A stretch of DNA of 64,000 bases, taken from positions 1 to 64,000 of the forward strand of contig NW_004086297.1 of the NCBI RefSeq assembly GCF_000220395.1, read 5' to 3'. The number at the start of each line of letters is the position of its first letter. Position 1 is the first letter of the stretch. Below the pieces are notes generated by a model. It was given only the letters and a program-made list of their open reading frames with translations. It did not search any database and was not told the DNA's origin. Of the stretch, positions 1 through 13,257 are shown one piece after another. A program made the position numbers and the translations under genes. This stretch comes from Ichthyophthirius multifiliis. Its lineage: Eukaryota; Ciliophora; Oligohymenophorea; Hymenostomatida.

Positions 1-831
1 TTATTAATTTTATATTTTGTTATATAACTTTTTATATTAAATATTTTGATTATAACATTTATATATATTTTTTTTAATTATATGTATTTTTTTAAATTTT
101 AAATTTATATTCTATATTTTTTATTATTATTATAATTATTCTATATTATTTATATATTTATTTATAATCTAATATACATTATATTTTATTTAAAAATATA
201 TTATCTTTTTGATTTTGCTATTATTATTTTAATAAATTATCTAATGTTTTTTTTTATGTACTTTAATTTTATTTATTATTAATTTATTTAATATATTATT
301 TTATTTACACGAATATATATTACAATATTTTTATTTATATTTTTATTTTTACTTTTTATTTATAAATTATATTTTATTCTGTTTTTATACTTTTTTTTTA
401 TTTTTTATATAATATATCTTCTAATATATAAATTTATTATTTATCTTAAAAATATAAATATATATATATGTATATTTATTAATTCAATTATATACATTAA
501 ATTAATAAAAATAATTTTTTGCGCTATATCTAATAATTTTAAAGTTAATAATCATTATCAAAAATTAAATAAATCTGACCATATAAAATACCATAAAAAA
601 AAATTTAAAAAATTAATTTAAAAAACTAATATACTATTTACAAAAAATTATGTTAAAAAAAAAAAAAAAAACCATAAAAATTTTTATTTAAAAAAAATAA
701 AAAAATTAAAAAATCAAACTTATGACTATAAAATATAATTAGAATCTATAAAAAGTTCTTCATTTTTCATTTCATTTTTAAACTAAAAAATAAACTCACC
801 AAAATCTTAACGGACAATATCTTTTATTTTC
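1..831. other. AT-rich non-coding stretch
   Basis: Almost pure A/T with long homopolymers and short TA runs. I see no convincing coding frame and no telomere-like G4T2 or C4A2 repeat, so this is not a chromosome end. The last ~115 bases, just past the TGA of the next gene, stay open in another minus frame; this could be 3' UTR or the result of a one-base frame error. Confidence 0.6.
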
Positions 832-1734
832 TCAAACTAAAATACCTTACCCATATTAAGGAAAAACGAATTCCCCAAAAAACCTTATTTTACTTTTTTA
901 AAAGCACAAACTTTCAAAAGCTTAATATTTTCCCTAAATTTTAACTTAACCTATACTATTACTTCCAATATTAATAGTTTCATTTTATTTTCCGATATTT
1001 TACTATTAAATAAATGCAAATCCAGCCCTAATAATTTAAATTCTTTAAAAATTATTATTATTATTATTATTTAATTCTTAAAAAATCATATTGTTATTAT
1101 TATTATGATTTAAAGAAGTATAAAAGGTATAAATATTATTATCACTTTCATTTTCATTAAAAAAGCAAGTAACAATAAAATCTAATTTATTTTTAAAAAT
1201 AATATGTTAAACTTAAAGTTATTCATTCTCACTAATTTTATTCACTTATATTAATTTATTATTATTTAAATTTTTAATAAAACTAAAAGCTTTTTATTAA
1301 CAACAATCTACTTCGAATTCTCCTTTTAAAACATAAATAGAATTATTTTTTGTGCTTTTTAAATATATTTTTTCTTCCATATTTTCATGTATTAATTATC
1401 CTGAGTCTTCATTCCATTTTAAATCAGTATTTATTCGACCAATTTCTTCTATATTTTATTAATAAAAGGAAAAACATTATCCCTCCTTATGTTCGTCCAT
1501 TTATTAACATTCTTTAAAATGAGGTACATGGTCCAAACATTCATATTGATTTTAAAGAGATTTCATTTTGGATTTATCATCAAATGTAAAATCGAAATTC
1601 GAAAGCCCTGGATTTGAATATTATTGACATATATTTTAGTTTATTTGCATTTTTGGTTGTTCTTTTTATGTTTGGATTTAATTTTTGGGCCTATAGTTAT
1701 TTTATATACAACATTATAGTAATTAATTTCCCAT
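832..1734 (-). CDS. Protein with N-myristoylation-type N-terminus, function unknown
   Basis: One uninterrupted frame of 300 residues from ATG to TGA, with TAA/TAG as Gln. The protein starts MGNQLLQCC: Gly at position 2 followed by paired cysteines, the usual N-myristoylation plus palmitoylation arrangement, so it probably sits on a membrane. The middle (about residues 140-225) alternates hydrophobic strands and helices, has a GEFEVDCCQQKAF block and remotely resembles START-type lipid-binding folds; this is a weak inference. Two short poly-Asn stretches follow. The C-terminus is uncertain because the next frame stays open for ~40 codons past the TGA. It is tandem with the SAPS gene upstream on the same strand. 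Confidence 0.72.
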
Positions 1735-1957
1735 TTTTTTATTTTTTGGTTTTAATAATTGGTATTATTAGGTTTAAGTAAAATAAAATACATATATATT
1801 TTTTATTGAATTTTATATAAATTTTTATATTTAAAAAAAATAAAAATTATTAAATATTTTTTTTTTTATATTTAAAATAAATATATATATAAATAATGTG
1901 TATTTTTTTTATTTTTTTTATGATTAATAAAAATATGAAATATTTTTTTATTTTGTC

Positions 1958-2657
1958 TCATTCTTTTTTCTTTTAAATAATCCTTACTTTTCCACTTTAC
2001 ATTTTTTCCAAAAGTTTTTATTTACTAATAGTAGAATTAAAAGAAGGACTACTAATTGAAGAAGATATACTATTATTTATAAGTTCTTCATTATTTTTCA
2101 TTTAAAAAATAGCTAAAGTATTATTTTATTATATTTTGTAACTATTATTATGTCCTTCAATTTATTATTTGTTTAAAATTTATGATTAAACAAGCCTTGG
2201 TTTTGCAGTAATATCTAAATGATTTCCCTAAATTTATTAATATTATACTTTTTCAGAATATCTTTAACATATTAAACTTTAATTATTAGTAATATTTGGT
2301 TAATATTTACTAATAATAACTTATATAGAGGGGTCTAAAAGTTATTTCATTTATTCATTTTATTATTATTATATTGATAATTATTATTAATTATTCTATA
2401 AAGATTGTTTTTCAAGAATTATAGAATTATTAACTTTTTAATTTATATCGGAATTTTATGAATAATATTATTATTAAAATTAATCTTATTATTTATTGTT
2501 AAAAGGATTATTACTATAATATTAATTATATGAAGAATTTTAAGATATTAATTATTGTGAATTACTCAAATTTTATTACTGTATATATTATTATTAATAG
2601 GAATTATTTGTATGTGATGAATAACTATTATTAATAAGATAAGATTAAAAATTATTA

Positions 2658-2698
<41 letters not shown>

Positions 2699-5600
2699 TA
2701 AATGATTTTATTAATTATTACTATGAATTATATTATTTTTTATATTATTATTTATATTACTATTTATTTATGATTAAATATTGTCTATTTTTTAATAATT
2801 ATTATTATTATTCAATAAAGGTATATAGTTATTTATTTATTTCGTTATATAATTATTATCATTTGTTTATAATGGCTTATAATCATTATCTATTAATGTA
2901 GTGAAATTATTTATTTATTATGTATTATAATTATTTATTTATTAAATATTTTAATTTTATATTTATTATGAATTATAACTATTAAAATTATTAATTTAAT
3001 GATTATTATTATTAGTATTAATGTTTTATTAAGAAATATAATTATTATATTATATTTACTAATTATTATTATTTATATATTAATTGAATTTATTATTATT
3101 TTGTTAAATATTTTAATTACTACTATTTACTTAAGAATTATAATTAATATTTTGTATTTAAGAAGAAAACTCATTATTATAATTTTGTAATTATGTTGTA
3201 AAATTAAATTATTTAGAATCATCATCTTTATAATTAGAATATTAATTAATTTATTTATATTAACTATTAATATTTTACTAATTCTTATTTAAATTATCAT
3301 TTTTATGAATATTTTTTTAAATTTCATAAGTATTAATTTTTATCTAGGTTTAACTATAATCTTACTAATATTTATTTTAAATTCTATCATTAATATATAT
3401 TTAGCTTTCTTTTTTCTATCCTACACTATCAAAATTATTAAGACTAGGTATAGGTGATTTATCTCTTGAAGATGAAGAAGCTTAGAAATCATAAGGATCA
3501 TCATCTTCTTTTAATTCATTAAAGGAATTTTTTCTTTCTTTATTTCTATTAAAGGAATTTTTCCTAACTAAATTTCTATTAGGAAGTTTGGGTCCAAAAC
3601 TTGGCGAATTTTCCTTTTATGAATTCTAATTTTATTATTATTATAAAACTAGTATATTTAACTAATTTTTTTAAGATAGTTCTTCAATTATTTTTAAAAG
3701 AGAGATTTTTTATTTATTTAAAAATAGAATTTCCGCCTCGTTTTTTTCACTAATTTTTTAGTTAGAAAATTTTATTAAAGTCTTTTATTATTCTTCCTTT
3801 AATTTTTATAAAATATTCGCCTTTTAATGTTTTAGAAAAGTCTATTGTTCATTTTCATGTTAATTTTTGAGAAATTATTCATGTTAAATTTTCTATAATT
3901 CAATATTTTTTACAAAATTTTCATATTCAATTTAATTATTTTTTTACATTTCTTCATATTTTTATATGCTTTTTTCTAAAAAATCTCCTCCTATTTCATT
4001 CTATATTTTTAACTTATCTAAATTCTAGTTTAAATTGAAAATTTCATTTCTTAAATTCTCTAATTATTATTGTTATAAAATCATCTCGCTTTATTATTGT
4101 TGTTTTTATTATAAAATTACACTCTCTTTTTATATATCTTAACTTATAAAAAACTTCTTTTCTTCCAGTCTTTTTTTTAATTCTTCCTAAGCTTTCATTT
4201 TTAGTTCATCTCCGGTAATATTTGTATATTTTTTATAAAGTTAATTCATTATTTATTCCATATTTTTTTATTTTATATCTATTTTTTCGTCTTATTATGT
4301 GTTTTTCTAAATAATTATTTTTTATGGAATTTCTGATGTCTTTTTTTCTTATAAAAGTACAGTTTCGTATTTCGTTTTATCCATTTTTATTACATTTTCT
4401 TAAGGATTTATTATTAAATATTAATAGTCTTCTATTTTTTGTTATTTTAAGTTATTTTCTTAATTATTATTTATTATTTCGTATATATTCTAATTACTAT
4501 TTGAATAATTGTTTGTTTTTTATATTATATTTTGATAATTTTAATATTAATTATTATTATTTTCTACATTTTCTATTTTTTAGACTTCTTAATTTTTATT
4601 GTTATTTATATTTTAACTATTATAATTATTAATTCCGAAAAATTGATTTGAATTATTATCTATATAAGGATAAAAATTATTTATTATTGGAATTTTTAAA
4701 TTTTCTATTTTTTATTTTTCTTCATTTTTTTAAATAAATTCATCTATTTATCCATATTGGTTTTTAACTTAAATTTATTGAGTTTCTTGAATTATTTCTT
4801 ATTATTTTTAAATTATTTCTTCTTTTTTTAAAGGACTTTTTTATTATTTTTAATCAATTAATTCTTAATTTTATTTATTTTTTTAAGGGCTTTCTTATTA
4901 TTTATAAATATTTAGTACTTGTTATTATTATTGAGTGTTTTCATATTATTTTTAAGGACTTTCTTTTTAATTTTAAATATGTTTTTATTCTTATTAATTA
5001 TTTATAATTTCTTATTATTTTTATTTTAAAGGACTCTATTATTATATAGAAATAATTGATTATTATTTTTATGGACTTTACTATTTATTTTATTGAATTT
5101 CTTATTATTAATATGTATTTTCTATTTATTTATGAGGACTTTTTTGTATTTTTTAAGAAAATTATGTTTATTTTTATGGAGATTATATTTATTTTTTAGG
5201 AGATTCTTTATATGTTAAAATATCTTATTATTTTATGAAATTTTCTGATAAATAATTTTAAGGTATTACAATAGAATTTTCCTCTATATTTTCTTCAATA
5301 TCACAAGGGGAAAATTCATTAGATGATTTTCTGTATTTTTTTTCTTAAGAATTTTAATTTTTTTCAATTTCTTTTTTTTCTATTTAAGGCGAATACTATT
5401 CTTTTAAAGGAATATTATTTTCTTATTGTTCAATTTAATATATATTTATTTCTTGATATATTTAATCTTTATTTTGTTCTTATGATTATTCTTTATATTT
5501 TTCTTCTTAAATTAATTCTTTATTTATATCTTCTTAAATTTAAACTTTCTCTTATATTTAGATTTTCTCTTTAATTTATTCCTTATTTTCATCTTTAATT

Positions 5601-7855
5601 TATTCTGTATTTTCATGCTCTTTTTAATCTGATATTTCAACTTAATCTTGCTATATTTCCAGTTATAATTATTTTTCTTCTTGATTATTATCAAATATAG
5701 GCTTTTCATTAATTTATAAATTAGTATCATTATATTATTTATTTTATATAGTCTATTGTAAAGTTTATTAATCAAATTCTTTATTAATTTATTAGACTTA
5801 ATCTTTGTAAAACTCTTCTTTGTTTTCAGAGTTAATATTAACACTTTAAATATTATTAATAACTAAATTTCCTTATTACTAATTAAAGTTATTTTAATCA
5901 ATTTCTATTTATTATAATTATTCACCTTAAATAACTTAATATTAAGATTTTTCAATATTTTAAATTTCTTAATTATCATTTAAATTATTTTCTTCAGTAG
6001 TTATTTAAACCTCTTTTTTTTCTTAATCTTCAATAAAATTTTACTCTATTATTTTTTCCTCTTTTGTCAAATTTTCCTCTCTTATTTAGTTTTCTCCTTT
6101 TATTAAGTTTTCATCTTTTATTATATAGTTTTCCTCTTTTATTTAATTTTCCTCTTTTATTAAGTTTTCATCTTTTATTATATAGTTTTCCTCTTTTATT
6201 TAATTTTCCTCTTTTATTAAAATTTCCTCTTTTATGTAATTATCATCTTTTATGTAATTATCCTCTTTTATTAAGATTTCCTCTTTTAATTAATTATCCT
6301 CTTTTATGTAGTTATCCTCTTTTATTAATATATCTTCTTTTAATTAATTGTCTTCTTTTATTTAATTATTCTCTTTTATTATTATATCTTCTTTTAATTA
6401 ATTGTCTTCTTTTATTTAATTGTCATCTTTTATTAAGATTTCCTCTTTTAATTAATTGTCTTCATTTATTTAATCTTCCTCTATCAATTTTTCTTCCTTT
6501 ATTAAATTTTCCTCTTTTATTTAATTTTCGTCTACCAATTTCTCCTCTTTTATTTAATTTTCGTCTACAAATTTCTCCTCTTTTTCCTCTATTAATTTTT
6601 ACTATTTTATTAAATTTCCTTCTTTTATTAAATCATTATCACCTTCTTTTTCTTAAATATTTTATTTTTCATAATCAATACTACTATCTGCTTATTTTTT
6701 CTACTTTTCTTAAAAATGTAAAAACATCTATCTTTAATAAATATACTCAGGTTTTTATCTCATAACTTCGGCTGTTTTTTACCTTTCATATTCTTTATAA
6801 ATAGCCATTTCATCTTCATCTTCATTAGCGTCCTATATTCCTTTTCCATCTAAAAAATTCTCAAAATCCCCTAAATTTCTGCTCTATTTTTCTCTATGAA
6901 AATCCACTATATTGACCACAAAATCCGCAAAAACCTTACTTTAATTCATTAATTCTCTACATTAAACTAATAAAAGTTCTGTAATTTTAATAACATAACA
7001 CAGAAATCCTTTAGTAGTCTTCCTATATGGTTTTCTCAAATTAAAATAAAAAACAGAATCTTCAGTTTTTTAAATCATTAATTAAATAATCCCTATATCC
7101 TTTAATAAATGTTCTAAATAATCCTTGTTTTGGCTCAAAAAACACATCATTGATAAAACTAAATTATGCATTATATTATTCCATTCAAAAAAGAAAAAAA
7201 TATCTAAAACATTCTCCAATATACGGCTTTAAATTAAAACTTCGCGGATACAAGGGAACTAAATACGGATTATTTAATTCAAAAGTTCAATTATTTTAAG
7301 CCTTTCTAATCCCAGTTTTTTCTCTTAGGGTTATATTTTTAATAAATCTTTTATTTTTGGTATGTTTTCGACTAGAAATTATAAATAAGCAGTACTTTCA
7401 TACTATTAGAGCATTATTTAGTAATATTCAGAATCTTCAGAATAACCAGAAATAAAATTGTTTGCATTATAAGCATAATATTGAGCTAAACTAGACAAAA
7501 TTTAACAAGTGCCTAATTTAGATTATTTATTTCCTTCAAAAAGAGCCTATTTTAAAAAAGATATTATCTTTTCACCACATAAACTTTCAAGTATTTCTTT
7601 ACCAGCCAATATACAATAATGCTTATTTAATATTTCTTATATTATAAGAGAGAAATTTGTTATTTCTTCAAAATTTTTAAAATAAAAATTTTTAATAAAA
7701 TCTTCAATAGCGTTTACTTTTATCTCCATTAATTTTTTAAATTAATTTTAATTAGTAATTCTTATTTTATTATTATCAAATAAAAATAAATTTTATATTA
7801 CTTAAACTATTTATATGAAAATAGATATATATATATAAAAATAAAATATATAATA

Positions 7856-7896
<41 letters not shown>

Positions 7897-8532
7897 TATT
7901 TTTTTATATTTAATATTTAAATATAATATAATTTTTATATATTTTATACATATAGATTCGTTTCCTATATTTTTTATTAATGCATCTAAAACTCCATTTT
8001 AAGTTAATAAATAATCCATTGTATCTTTTGGTTTCATATTAAATAAAATAATTACTAATTTCGCCCAATAACCAGCTAATACATCATTTAAATTTGATTT
8101 TTCGAAAATAAATTCGAATAATAAATTCATATTTGGCCAATTGAATTTTTTTAAAATTTTGTTATTTTAATCATCATCTATTTAATCTAAAGATTAAAAT
8201 TGTATTCTTTAAGTAATAAAAAATTATACCATCATAAAAGGCAATTGTACATCAAAAATTTCACTAGCAGCCTATGGATATTTAAAAACTCGATTTTTAT
8301 CACCACATTCAGGTATTTCTACTGTTATATATTCTATTAGCTTTTATATTAATCGAATATTTTGCTTGAAAAAATCTATTACTTTTGGATTTTGTCGCTT
8401 TAAATCGTTTATTAAATCAGAACTTTCAATTAATAAATCGTCTAATAAATCGAATGGAGTTTTATTTTCTAAATTTTCGAGTATTTTATCAATTTAATAT
8501 TCGTGGAATGGTTCTTGCTCTTCTTCTTACAT
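1958..8532 (-). CDS. SAPS-family PP6 phosphatase regulatory subunit with giant low-complexity tail
   Basis: The N-terminal ~540 residues match SAPS (SIT4-associated/PP6 regulatory subunit) proteins: an acidic start, FKYPQAASEIFDVQLP, LAGYWAKLVI and KKLGLERLKIIELLNQI followed by the FFFEWNNIMHNL block. SAPS proteins bind PP6-type catalytic subunits. Exon 1 is 7950-8532; a 143-bp GT-AG intron (7807-7949) precedes a very long exon. After the SAPS core come an 18-bp coding minisatellite (I/L-K-E-E-N-Q type hexapeptides, 6060-6600), a Gln/Glu-rich part, a part with repeated SPQK/SPLK motifs, a coiled coil (about 3.7-4.3 kb) and an Asn/Gln-rich end with a poly-Asn run near 2.66-2.70 kb. Total is about 2,140 residues, far longer than usual SAPS proteins. 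Near 5510 the frame shifts by one base with no fitting intron. The alternative is two genes split at that point. SAPS assignment is strong; the single-gene model is moderate. Confidence 0.8.
6060..6600 (-). repeat. Coding 18-bp minisatellite (hexapeptide repeat)
   Basis: About 30 degenerate copies of an 18-base unit inside the SAPS-family gene. In the gene frame it reads as six-residue units such as IKEENQ, LKEEIL and IKEDNY. Unit length is a multiple of three, so copy-number change keeps the frame. The antisense reading is a leucine/phenylalanine-rich shadow and is not real. Confidence 0.85.
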
Positions 8533-9012
8533 ATTTTTTTATTTTTTTATATTTTTTATAATATTTTATATGTGTTTTTTTTTAATATATATTTTTTAAT
8601 AGTATTTTTATAATGATAGAAGAGAGAATACAATAATTATAAATGATTTATGTTAATATAAAAAAAAAATATATATATTTTTTTTAAAAAAAAATAAAAA
8701 AAAATTATTTAGTTTAATAAAAATATTTTTTTTATTTTTTTTATGATTATTTTTAATACAAAATATATATATATATATAAATTTTATATAAAAATTCTAT
8801 AAATTAATATAAAATGATTAAAAAAATAAAAAAATAATATTATTTTAATATTATTATCAAAAAAAAAAAAAAATTGTTTTTTATAAATTATTAAAGAAAT
8901 AATATTTAAAAAAAATACATAAAATAATTAAATAATATAAATTATTCACTAACAAATTAAAACTTTTATACTACTTTTTAATATAATTTTTTTTATTATT
9001 TATTATAATTAA

Positions 9013-9061
<49 letters not shown>

Positions 9062-9768
9062 TTATTAATATTTTTATTATTATTATAATTATAATTATAT
9101 TTTTAATTTCTTTTATTTTTATATGTTTTTAAATAATTTATATATTTTATAAATAATATTTTTTTATTTTTTTTTAATATAATAATAAAATATAATTTTT
9201 TTTATTTAATTATTATTCTTGTAAGAAAAATCAAAAATATCTTTTTTATTATTAATAAAAAATCTGAAATCTAAATTATATTTATTATATTTATGTTATT
9301 AATTTTGATTCAAATTTATATTTATATATTTTATATATCTATAATAATTCAATTTATGTTTTTTTAATAAATTTAAATGATATTTTATATAAAAATTTTA
9401 TAATAATAATTTTTTTTAATTTAATATATATTTTTATATATATTATTTCTGTAAAGTTATATTAATATTTATTTTTTTAAACATATGTAATTTCTTAATT
9501 ATTTTGATAATAGTTATTCATAATTCATAACTTATAAAAATAAATTTTTATTTTATTTATTAATTTTTTTTTTATTGTTTTGAATATTATGTTTTTATAA
9601 TTATTACTTAAAAATAAATAAATAAAATAATTTTATTATTATATAATATATATATATATATTATTATATATATATATATATTTATATATTTATATATAAA
9701 TATTCTTATATAACTTATATTTCTTAATATCTTTATTATATATCTATAAATATAATCTTTATTATTAT
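8533..9768. other. AT-rich spacer with (ATT)n array
   Basis: No coding frame that I trust. It contains A and T homopolymers, TA runs at about 9642-9690 and a perfect (ATT)n array at about 9012-9059. It lies between the 5' end of the SAPS gene and the 3' end of the Myb gene. Confidence 0.6.
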
Positions 9769-10995
9769 TCAAATATATTATTGTGTTTACTAATCATTAT
9801 AATTATTTACATTTTTATTATTATTATTGTAAATTTTATTACACATTTATTCTTTTTTTATTTAAAAATTAAAATTTATATCAAAATAATTATTATTATT
9901 TTTAATAAAATAATCTTCATCATAATGATTTTCATAATTTAGTTTTAAAGCTTTTTAAAATTATGTGTTAAAGGTTATCTAACTATCTCTTTTAGAATTA
10001 TACTAAATATCAGTTTTTTCTGAGTCTTTTTTTTTAATTTTTTTAATACTAACTCCATTATTGATATTATATTTTTTTTATAAATATGAATAGAAACGAT
10101 TTTTTATCATATTTTCAGGCCTTCCTTTTAAATAAGTAGAAATTTCAGTCCATTTAGCTCCTATCTATTTATAAATACTAATGATTTATAAATCTTCACT
10201 ATCACTCCATTTTTAATTATTAATATTACAATCTAATTTATTAATATATCTATTATTAGATGAAAAAATAGATAATAAAATTTAATAAAAATTAAATTAA
10301 AAAAATGTATATTATATATTTAAACACATTTTTTTACCTTTCTTTAACTTATTTAGCAGTTCTGTTTTCAATAAAAGAAGCTATTTAACTCCAATTATTT
10401 TAATATATTTAATAATATTTTAAAACTAACATATCTTCATTTTTAGTCCAAGGAATTCTCATTTTATTTAATTTTAGCCTATTCCATCTTTATCTGCATT
10501 AAGATTAATTTCTACCCTAAATATGTTAACAAATTAAATTCCATTTCCTATTATATTTCTCGTAATAATATTTTAACTATTCGTCTTCTTCTTTAGTCCA
10601 TTATTTTACGATTTTTTTATATTTTTTTTCAAAGTTTTATTATTATGTCTATTCTTCCATATCAAAATCCAAAAAACTCTCAATTTAATTATTTTAATTT
10701 ATATTTTCATCCTCATTTTTATGCTCTTTTATTTTATCAAACACTTATTACTAATAAACTAAAGGGAATATAGGAATTTCTTCATAAGATGCCGTTCTTG
10801 GATAAAGCTGAATTTATTTTACTTATATACAATCTATTAAATTTTTAGTTGTTTAATCTTCTAAGCTTTTTATTTGACTTTGACCTATTAAAAATTCTTT
10901 CTTTGCATATCCGGAACTGTACTTTGTTCAGTTGTTTATTCCTTTTATGAACCACGACAACAACAGGCATTTTCAAAAAAATTAAAAAATGACAT
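9769..10995 (-). CDS. Three-repeat Myb/SANT DNA-binding protein
   Basis: Likely a nuclear DNA-binding regulator of c-Myb/CDC5-like type. Three consecutive Myb repeats are visible: KQWTKEEDEQLKYYYEKYN to GRNQSQCRQRWNRL (about residues 130-180), then PWTKNEDMLVLKYYQIYQ to NRTAKQVKERYINKL, then KWSDSEDLQIISIYKQIG to GRPENMIKNRFYSYL. Each carries the spaced aromatic residues of the fold. An 88-bp GT-AG intron (10250-10337) splits the junction of repeats 2 and 3 and restores VKERYINKLD exactly. The C-terminus is Asn-rich. The N-terminal segment (MSFFNFFENACCCRGS) is one base out of frame with the rest around 10.90 kb, so the start region contains an indel or is misassigned. The target sequence is unknown. 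Confidence 0.88.
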
Positions 10996-11673
10996 AATTA
11001 TTTTATTTTATTTTATTTCATTTATTGAGAAAATATTATTGGAGAAAATAAATTAAAATATACAATACTAAAAATTGGAAAAAAAAAAAAAAAAGCAAAA
11101 ACAAAAAAAAAATAAATAAATTTTTAATATTTTTTAAAAAAGTTCTTTTTTAATAAATATATAAGTATGTATTATATGAAATAAAAATTTAAAAGTTAAA
11201 AGTTAATATAAATTATTTAAATTTATTGTTAAATTTTTATTTTATATATATATATATTTAATCTCTTTGTGTAAATGAGGATTTAATAATAATTCTTTTT
11301 TTTTAATTTTAATTTATTTAATATTATTTTGTTTTGGAAAGGTTATATATATATTTGAATAATTTTGATTATTTTGTCTATTAGTTTTTAAAAAAAATAT
11401 ATTAGTTAAATAATTTAATTATTTGATTATTCTTTTATTTAAATATATTTAAATATAATATTAATATATTTAATATATGAATCAATAAATTTATAAGAAA
11501 AATATTATAAAATAACAATAATTTAGAACTAAAAAAAATTTTATCTATTATTATAAAATTATTCGAAATGTAATAAATAATATACAATTTTTTTTTATTT
11601 AAATAATAAAAAAAAAAAAAATATTGAATAGTAGATTTATATTTCTATAGAATAAAAATACTTAAATTAATCT
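10996..11673. other. AT-rich spacer
   Basis: Runs of A and T with short TA tracts; no supported coding frame. Any Myb promoter would lie here but no motif is recognisable. Confidence 0.5.
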
Positions 11674-12012
11674 TCAAAACTATATAATAAGGATCTTTTT
11701 TTATTTTTGAAGTAATTTTATAAAAATAATAATAAAATAAAAAAACACTTGTAAATATATGAATATAATGAATATTTAACTTAGTTTAACAAAAAAATAT
11801 AAGTATAGGGTATAGGATAGATAAATTGATAGAATAAAGACATAGAAAATGAACAAGATGGGGTTTAGTGCGTATCTTATAACTGTAAGATAAAAAGAAA
11901 AATAAGATAATCTGAAGTTGGATGTATATAATAGAGATAAAAAAAAATAGTAAATTATGTAGACAAAAAGGTAATTAGTGAATATAATAACTTTCATAAA
12001 AAAAAAGAACAT
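11674..12012 (-). CDS. Small hydrophobic multi-pass membrane protein, unknown
   Basis: A 112-residue frame from ATG to TGA. The first 78 codons contain no TAA or TAG, whereas Gln codons are common in most proteins here, and C-ending codons (TTC, TAC, GTC, ATC) appear, which spacers rarely show. It predicts three or four membrane segments with an internal NFRLSYFSF...RYALNP stretch. I recognise no family. The plus strand is also open here and gives a Lys-rich product, so the strand is uncertain. Confidence 0.4.
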
Positions 12013-12379
12013 GTATATCTAAAAATTAATAAAATTTGATATGTAAAATACAAAAAGTCTAATAATTGATAATAAAAAAAAAAATTAAGAAAATAAAAAA
12101 TTAATGTAAAAAATATTAATTTAAAAATTGTTAAAATTAGGTTGATAAAAAAATAGATTAAATATAAAAAAAATAAGAAATATATAAAAAAAAATATAAA
12201 AATATATATATTTAAATATAAATATATATATATATTTATATATAAAGATTAATATTTATTTTTTAAATATATTATATTAATATTTCAAATAATTATTTTT
12301 TATAATTATTTTTGTATTTATATTTTTTTTAAATATTTTATTTTATAATTTAACTGCTTTTTTTTATTTAATAAATATA
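12013..12379. other. AT-rich intergenic spacer
   Basis: No supported feature; TA runs at about 12200-12240. It separates divergent genes and may hold both promoters. Confidence 0.45.
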
Positions 12380-13204
12380 ATGGATTCTTAATAATTTTTA
12401 CTTAAATCTAAAAGTTATTCTATACAGCATAATATTTAAAATAGTAAATAAAATAACATTTCTGAAATGAAATAAAGATAATTGTTAAATCATAAAAAAT
12501 TATTTTAAAATTTTAATCATTCATAAAATATAAAAATGAATTCATTTTCAAATTACAAATCAAAAATATTTGATTAATTTGATTATTCATTAAATAAAAC
12601 ATTTACTAAAAATTTATTTAATAAATAAAATAATTAATAATATATTTAAAAGAACACTCATGATTTTAATTCAAAAACTATAAAAAAAATATCTCCTATA
12701 TAGATTAATAATGTTAAAAATAAAATATCTGTTTAACAATTCATAAATTAAAAAGATTCTGCAACTTAAACAGAATAAATTTTAATTAATAACATAAATA
12801 ATAAAATGATTTTGCAAACAAACTTAAATAATATATTTCTTAATTAAACATTAAATACTTATAATGACTCAAAACAATAAATTTAAGTAAATAATAGATA
12901 TAAAAATTATAGTGAATCCAATATGGATTAATTAAATAATCTACTCATTAATTCAAATTTAGATTAATAAAAATAAGATAGCGATTTATAAATTACTGAT
13001 ATTGATTTTGAAACTGATGTAATATTTCCCCAAAGTGATTTAGTAGAAAATAAAAACATACCAAATAAATCTACACATTAATATTAATTTATTGAATAAA
13101 AAAACAAATTTAAAAAGAAAAAAGAAAAATAAATAAAAGAAGTAAAATAATATTAATAATAAAATAAAAAAATAAAAAAAATTAAATTATAAAATATAAT
13201 AAAA

Positions 13205-13257
<53 letters not shown>

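Noticed and set aside
1-700. Possible telomere or subtelomere at the left edge
   Set aside because: No G4T2/C4A2 repeats; sequence is plain AT-rich spacer.
4324-5844. Hydrophobic plus-strand readings and a Lys-rich minus reading in the SAPS tail
   Set aside because: They are shadows; the minus frame with SPQK motifs runs without TGA from about 5.5 kb to 1958 and has the expected polar codon bias.
6060-6600. Possible CRISPR-like array of short repeats
   Set aside because: Units are head-to-tail 18-mers without unique spacers, keep a reading frame, and the genome is eukaryotic.
6064-6765. Plus-strand Leu/Phe-rich repetitive reading
   Set aside because: It is the antisense of the Glu/Lys/Asn hexapeptide repeats of the SAPS gene, whose frame is continuous with a recognisable domain.
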